A stretch of DNA of 64,000 nucleotides from Corynebacterium sp. GTDB lineage: Bacteria; Actinomycetota; Actinomycetes; Mycobacteriales; Mycobacteriaceae. A model generated the notes under the pieces. The model did not search any database. It was given only the letters and a program-made list of their open reading frames with translations, and was not told where the DNA came from. Shown piece by piece: positions 61,642 to 64,000 of this stretch. Every line of letters starts with the position of its first letter. The stretch's first letter is position 1. The position numbers and the translations under genes are program-made. The stretch spans positions 84,286 through 148,285 of the forward strand of contig JAUMUD010000001.1 of NCBI GenBank assembly GCA_030530875.1. The letters run 5' to 3'.

Positions 61642-63744
61642 TTACTGACCTGCTGGTGGGAAGTTGGAGTAGAACCACCACATTGGTGGATTACCGACCC
61701 AACCTGGGTTGAGCTGGAACCAGTTCACCCAACGAACGCCGACAATCGCAGCAATGATAGCCGGGATGGACAGCAGCCACCAGGAGCTACCGGAAGCCTT
61801 TGGTGCCGTGGAAGGCGCCGCTGGAGTCTCATTGTCGTTGGTGGTTGGAGTCTCGGTGTTGTCGCTTGCAGGGGTCAGCTTAGCAAGTGCGGCCTTATAA
61901 TCAGTAACAGCCTTATCAATTGCGGCCTGATCGGTGCTGGAATCAACCAGTTTGTTCAGCGCATTATAGGCATCGATAACCGCATTCTTGGATTCAGTAG
62001 AAGCGTTCTTGTAGTCATCGGAACTTTGCTGGGATGCAAAGCCATCACGAGCTGTCTTAGCGGCGGCTACAGCAGCGGCGAGGTTGTTAGCCTTGGTCAT
62101 GACGTTAGTGCGGTCACCATCAGTCGTAGCCTTGACGTAATCGGAACGCAAAGATTCAATCTGGGCCTTGCTAAGGCTCAGATCTGCAAGACCGTTCCAC
62201 TGATTCCATTGTGCACCAAGGGTGTTAAGCTGATCTGTCAGACTCTTAACCTTATCCAGATCAGGATTCGTTTCAAGCACAGCTGCCCTGAGATCATCAT
62301 GAGCCTTGCTGTAGGCGTTGCTCAGATCATTGGAGGAGTCGGTGGTGCCACCATAGGTCTTAAGAGCAGTCCTAGCTGCAGAAAGTACTTCATTAGCCTT
62401 GGCAGCATCAGTCAAGGCGGCGGTCTTGGCAGCATTGTCGCCGTTCTTAGCCTTGGTCTTGTATGCTTCAAGCTGAGCAGGGGTCAAGCCATCAAATCCA
62501 CTCTTAGCGAATGCATAATCTACGAGAGCATCGCTGACAGCCTTATTGATGTCGCTGACAGAATTGTTAGTAACGGTGTCAGCAAGTGCAGATGGGTGAT
62601 CGGTTTCCGCGCCCTTTGTCACTGTAGCCAGGAAATTATTAGCACTCGTACGGGTCGAGGCTGCAGCATCAGACTGAGCTGTGACATTGTATTGTCCAAC
62701 GCTCAAATTCAGTGCCTGAGCAACGCCACTCCAGTTGTGAACCGCAGCATCGGAATTAATCTTACCCAGATTATACTGCGCAACGGACTTCGTTGCATCA
62801 TCCAGGTAGGCCTTCTGGAGGGAAGTGACATCGGCACTATCACCGAAATACTTAGTGGCGGTGCCAAAAGCATCAAGATTAGCGAGTTTATTACCATCGA
62901 TGCTGATAGAGTTCGTGGCATCATCGGAAGTCAGATTAGTGAAGGAGATGGCTGCACTAGATGGGCTGTAATAAGAACCATCAGCAAGCTTATAGAAATA
63001 CTTGCCCTGAACATCCTTGTAACCAGCAAGAGTAACTGCATTATTAACTGGAGTATTGTAGTCCGTTGGCTCAGTACCACCATTCTTCCACAGCTTTACC
63101 TTGACCTTGTCAGCGGCGTTATTAAGCAAAGTAACCGTGGCGGTGGCATAAGCATAGTTGCCAGTTGTAGGCAGCGTATAGATTGGCATGCCATTGTCAG
63201 TCTTCTTGTAGACGGTGTTGCCAACCTGGACGCTAAAGTCAGTGCTTGGCACGAAACTTGCGGTGGTGTAGTTAGTATCATTCAAGGTCTGAGTATATAC
63301 GAAAGCTACCTTGGCAACATTCTTCGTATATGTCTTGTCCAGTGTAGCAGCATCAAGTTGCTCGTTGGTGCCATCAGCAAAGGTGACAGTGGTGGCACGA
63401 GTCCAACCAGCGAGATCAACATTGGCCAGCTTAAGGGAAGTGCCCTGGCTATCGGTTGGGACGTTTAGCGTCCAGTCGACCTCAAGAGTATCGCCAATGG
63501 CAAGAATCGTGTGTTGATTATCTTTGATATTAGTGCCCGCATAGGCATAGACAGCCTGAGAGATAGCACTGCCACTGTTGGTAAGTACTTTATTTGGCAC
63601 CAATGAGCCAGCGCCAGCAACTGTGGTGCTGTCAGAATCAGCAGCAAAAGCGAAGTTGTGGGCATTGCCGACAGCGGCGACGCCGGAGAAAGCCACGGCA
63701 GTAGCGGTGACTACTGCGATGGCACTGCGGGAGAATTTCTTCAC
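61642..63744 (-). CDS. Secreted 700-residue surface protein with GA/FIVAR-like helical modules and Trp-rich tail
   Basis: The protein has a signal peptide (residues 1-35, cleavage after NFAFA), a beta-rich N-terminal half (about 40-300) and three helical modules: two GA-like (about 418-452 LTPAQLEAYKTKAKNG and 521-560 LSKAQIESLRSDYVK) and one FIVAR-like (about 574-624). Such modules bind albumin or host and cell-wall partners in other Gram-positives. A Pro/Thr/Asn linker leads to a membrane helix (about 655-670) and an odd 30-residue tail with seven Trp, in GWVGNPPMWWFYSNFPP. No LPxTG is present. Start GTG 63744 follows AAAGG. Family as a whole is unrecognised. Confidence 0.75.
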   Translation of the reverse strand: MKKFSRSAIAVVTATAVAFSGVAAVGNAHNFAFAADSDSTTVAGAGSLVPNKVLTNSGSAISQAVYAYAGTNIKDNQHTILAIGDTLEVDWTLNVPTDSQGTSLKLANVDLAGWTRATTVTFADGTNEQLDAATLDKTYTKNVAKVAFVYTQTLNDTNYTTASFVPSTDFSVQVGNTVYKKTDNGMPIYTLPTTGNYAYATATVTLLNNAADKVKVKLWKNGGTEPTDYNTPVNNAVTLAGYKDVQGKYFYKLADGSYYSPSSAAISFTNLTSDDATNSISIDGNKLANLDAFGTATKYFGDSADVTSLQKAYLDDATKSVAQYNLGKINSDAAVHNWSGVAQALNLSVGQYNVTAQSDAAASTRTSANNFLATVTKGAETDHPSALADTVTNNSVSDINKAVSDALVDYAFAKSGFDGLTPAQLEAYKTKAKNGDNAAKTAALTDAAKANEVLSAARTALKTYGGTTDSSNDLSNAYSKAHDDLRAAVLETNPDLDKVKSLTDQLNTLGAQWNQWNGLADLSLSKAQIESLRSDYVKATTDGDRTNVMTKANNLAAAVAAAKTARDGFASQQSSDDYKNASTESKNAVIDAYNALNKLVDSSTDQAAIDKAVTDYKAALAKLTPASDNTETPTTNDNETPAAPSTAPKASGSSWWLLSIPAIIAAIVGVRWVNWFQLNPGWVGNPPMWWFYSNFPPAGQ

Positions 63745-63791
63745 CTCTATACCTTTCGTGTTTATTAAAAAAGGGTAAGAAAATATACGCT

Positions 63792-63813
63792 TATCTTACA
63801 CCTAGTTAAGATA
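63792..63813. repeat. Inverted repeat in the surface-protein promoter
   Basis: TATCTTA (63792-63798) and TAAGATA (63807-63813) form a 7-bp dyad with 8-nt gap, about 50-70 nt upstream of the GTG start; on the minus strand TAAGAT could be the -10. It may be an operator. Confidence 0.4.
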
Positions 63814-63883
63814 GAGTTCCATTTTTCCTAATAAATCTGGGTTAATTCGAGGAAGTTGACATAATAAAAAGCCGGTAGCAAAT

Positions 63884-64000
63884 TGAACTGCTCCCCAAAA
63901 GTTGACCGATAAAAATAAAACTTGGTTGACTTGGAAGGGAGCAGTTTTTTTGTATCCAACTAGTAAATTGTCCGAAGAGGTGCGTGAGCAGCTAGTTTGT
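63884..64000 (+). mobile_element. Left end of an IS3-family-like insertion sequence (partial)
   Basis: TGAACTGCTCCCCAAAAGTTGAC beginning at 63884 resembles IS3/IS150-group termini, and its arm AACTGCTCCC is repeated inverted as GGGAGCAGTT at 63937-63946, just before the first ORF. The rest of the element lies beyond the window, so target duplication and right end cannot be seen. It interrupts the region downstream of the surface-protein promoter. Confidence 0.6.
63950..64000 (+). CDS. Transposase orfA N-terminus (partial, IS3-like)
   Basis: From TTG 63950 the first 17 residues read MYPTSKLSEEVREQLVC and are cut by the window edge. They fit the beginning of a small helix-turn-helix OrfA protein, as expected 66 nt inside an IS3-like left end. 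The short length makes the call depend on the terminal repeat. Confidence 0.5.
   Translation, partial: MYPTSKLSEEVREQLVC

Overview
This 64 kb window is chromosomal DNA of a Corynebacterium or a very close relative, with moderate GC content. The lineage call rests on gene content and order: mycothiol S-conjugate amidase (mca), an AmtR-type nitrogen regulator, Glp/GlpR cell-division genes, an MprAB-like two-component system with an HtrA protease, and long stretches that from memory match the Mycobacterium tuberculosis Rv0980-Rv1100 order (galU-glp-rimJ-glpR; pth-rplY-prs-glmU-tRNA-Gln-TetR-mfd-mazG; lytic transglycosylase-eno-divIC-DUF501-ppx; greA-DUF4307-mca-uppS-coaA-glyA; fum-glpX). The species cannot be named from the sequence alone. 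No database search was possible, so all names come from recognised motifs and synteny.

Layout. 0-6.4 kb: the end of glpX, fumC, then a 5-oxoproline island (GntR regulator, NRAMP-like transporter, pxpA-pxpB-pxpC). 5.7-10.7 kb: TetR plus DHA2 drug exporter, a GNAT, a LysR-ligand-domain protein with a basic tail, a DUF5997 protein and an unrecognised protein. 10.7-18.6 kb: glyA, coaA, uppS-type prenyltransferase, mca, DUF4307, greA, a lipoprotein, a second MFS exporter and a Bax-inhibitor-like protein. 18.7-27.8 kb: an MmyB-type regulator, a large membrane-anchored surface protein, tRNA-Leu, ppx, DUF501, divIC, eno, a lytic transglycosylase, two small secreted proteins and mazG. 27.8-35.8 kb: mfd, TetR, tRNA-Gln, glmU, prs, rplY. 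35.9-44.9 kb: an ABC exporter with a nonsense-interrupted ATPase gene, a small hypothetical, a PTS EIICBA sugar permease, pth, a Cys-rich mini-protein, prfC, an unknown and pnuC. 44.8-56.5 kb: ppk2, glpR-rimJ-glp-galU, 5-FTHF cyclo-ligase, a SAF protein, mscL, moaB, htrA and the two-component system. 56.6-61.5 kb: six ribosomal protein genes of the cysteine-free (zinc-independent) type, a membrane protein, a DUF294-like protein and amtR. 61.6-64 kb: a 700-residue GA/FIVAR-module surface protein and the left end of an IS3-like element.

Expression architecture is the most pervasive signal. At least fourteen genes have a good -10 hexamer 5-7 nt before the start codon and no ribosome binding site, which predicts leaderless transcripts. 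Space is shared tightly: three intrinsic terminators double as coding sequence (C-terminus of the 9556 gene, signal peptide of the lipoprotein after greA, start of the second small secreted protein), and several convergent or tandem genes overlap by 1 to 62 nt. The rplY and rpmE2 genes have long leaders that look like ribosomal-protein leader RNAs. The least explained items are the two surface proteins, the paired small secreted proteins, the class-I-shaped tRNA-Leu(UAA), the tandem repeat plus attenuator before rplY, and the amber-interrupted ABC ATPase.
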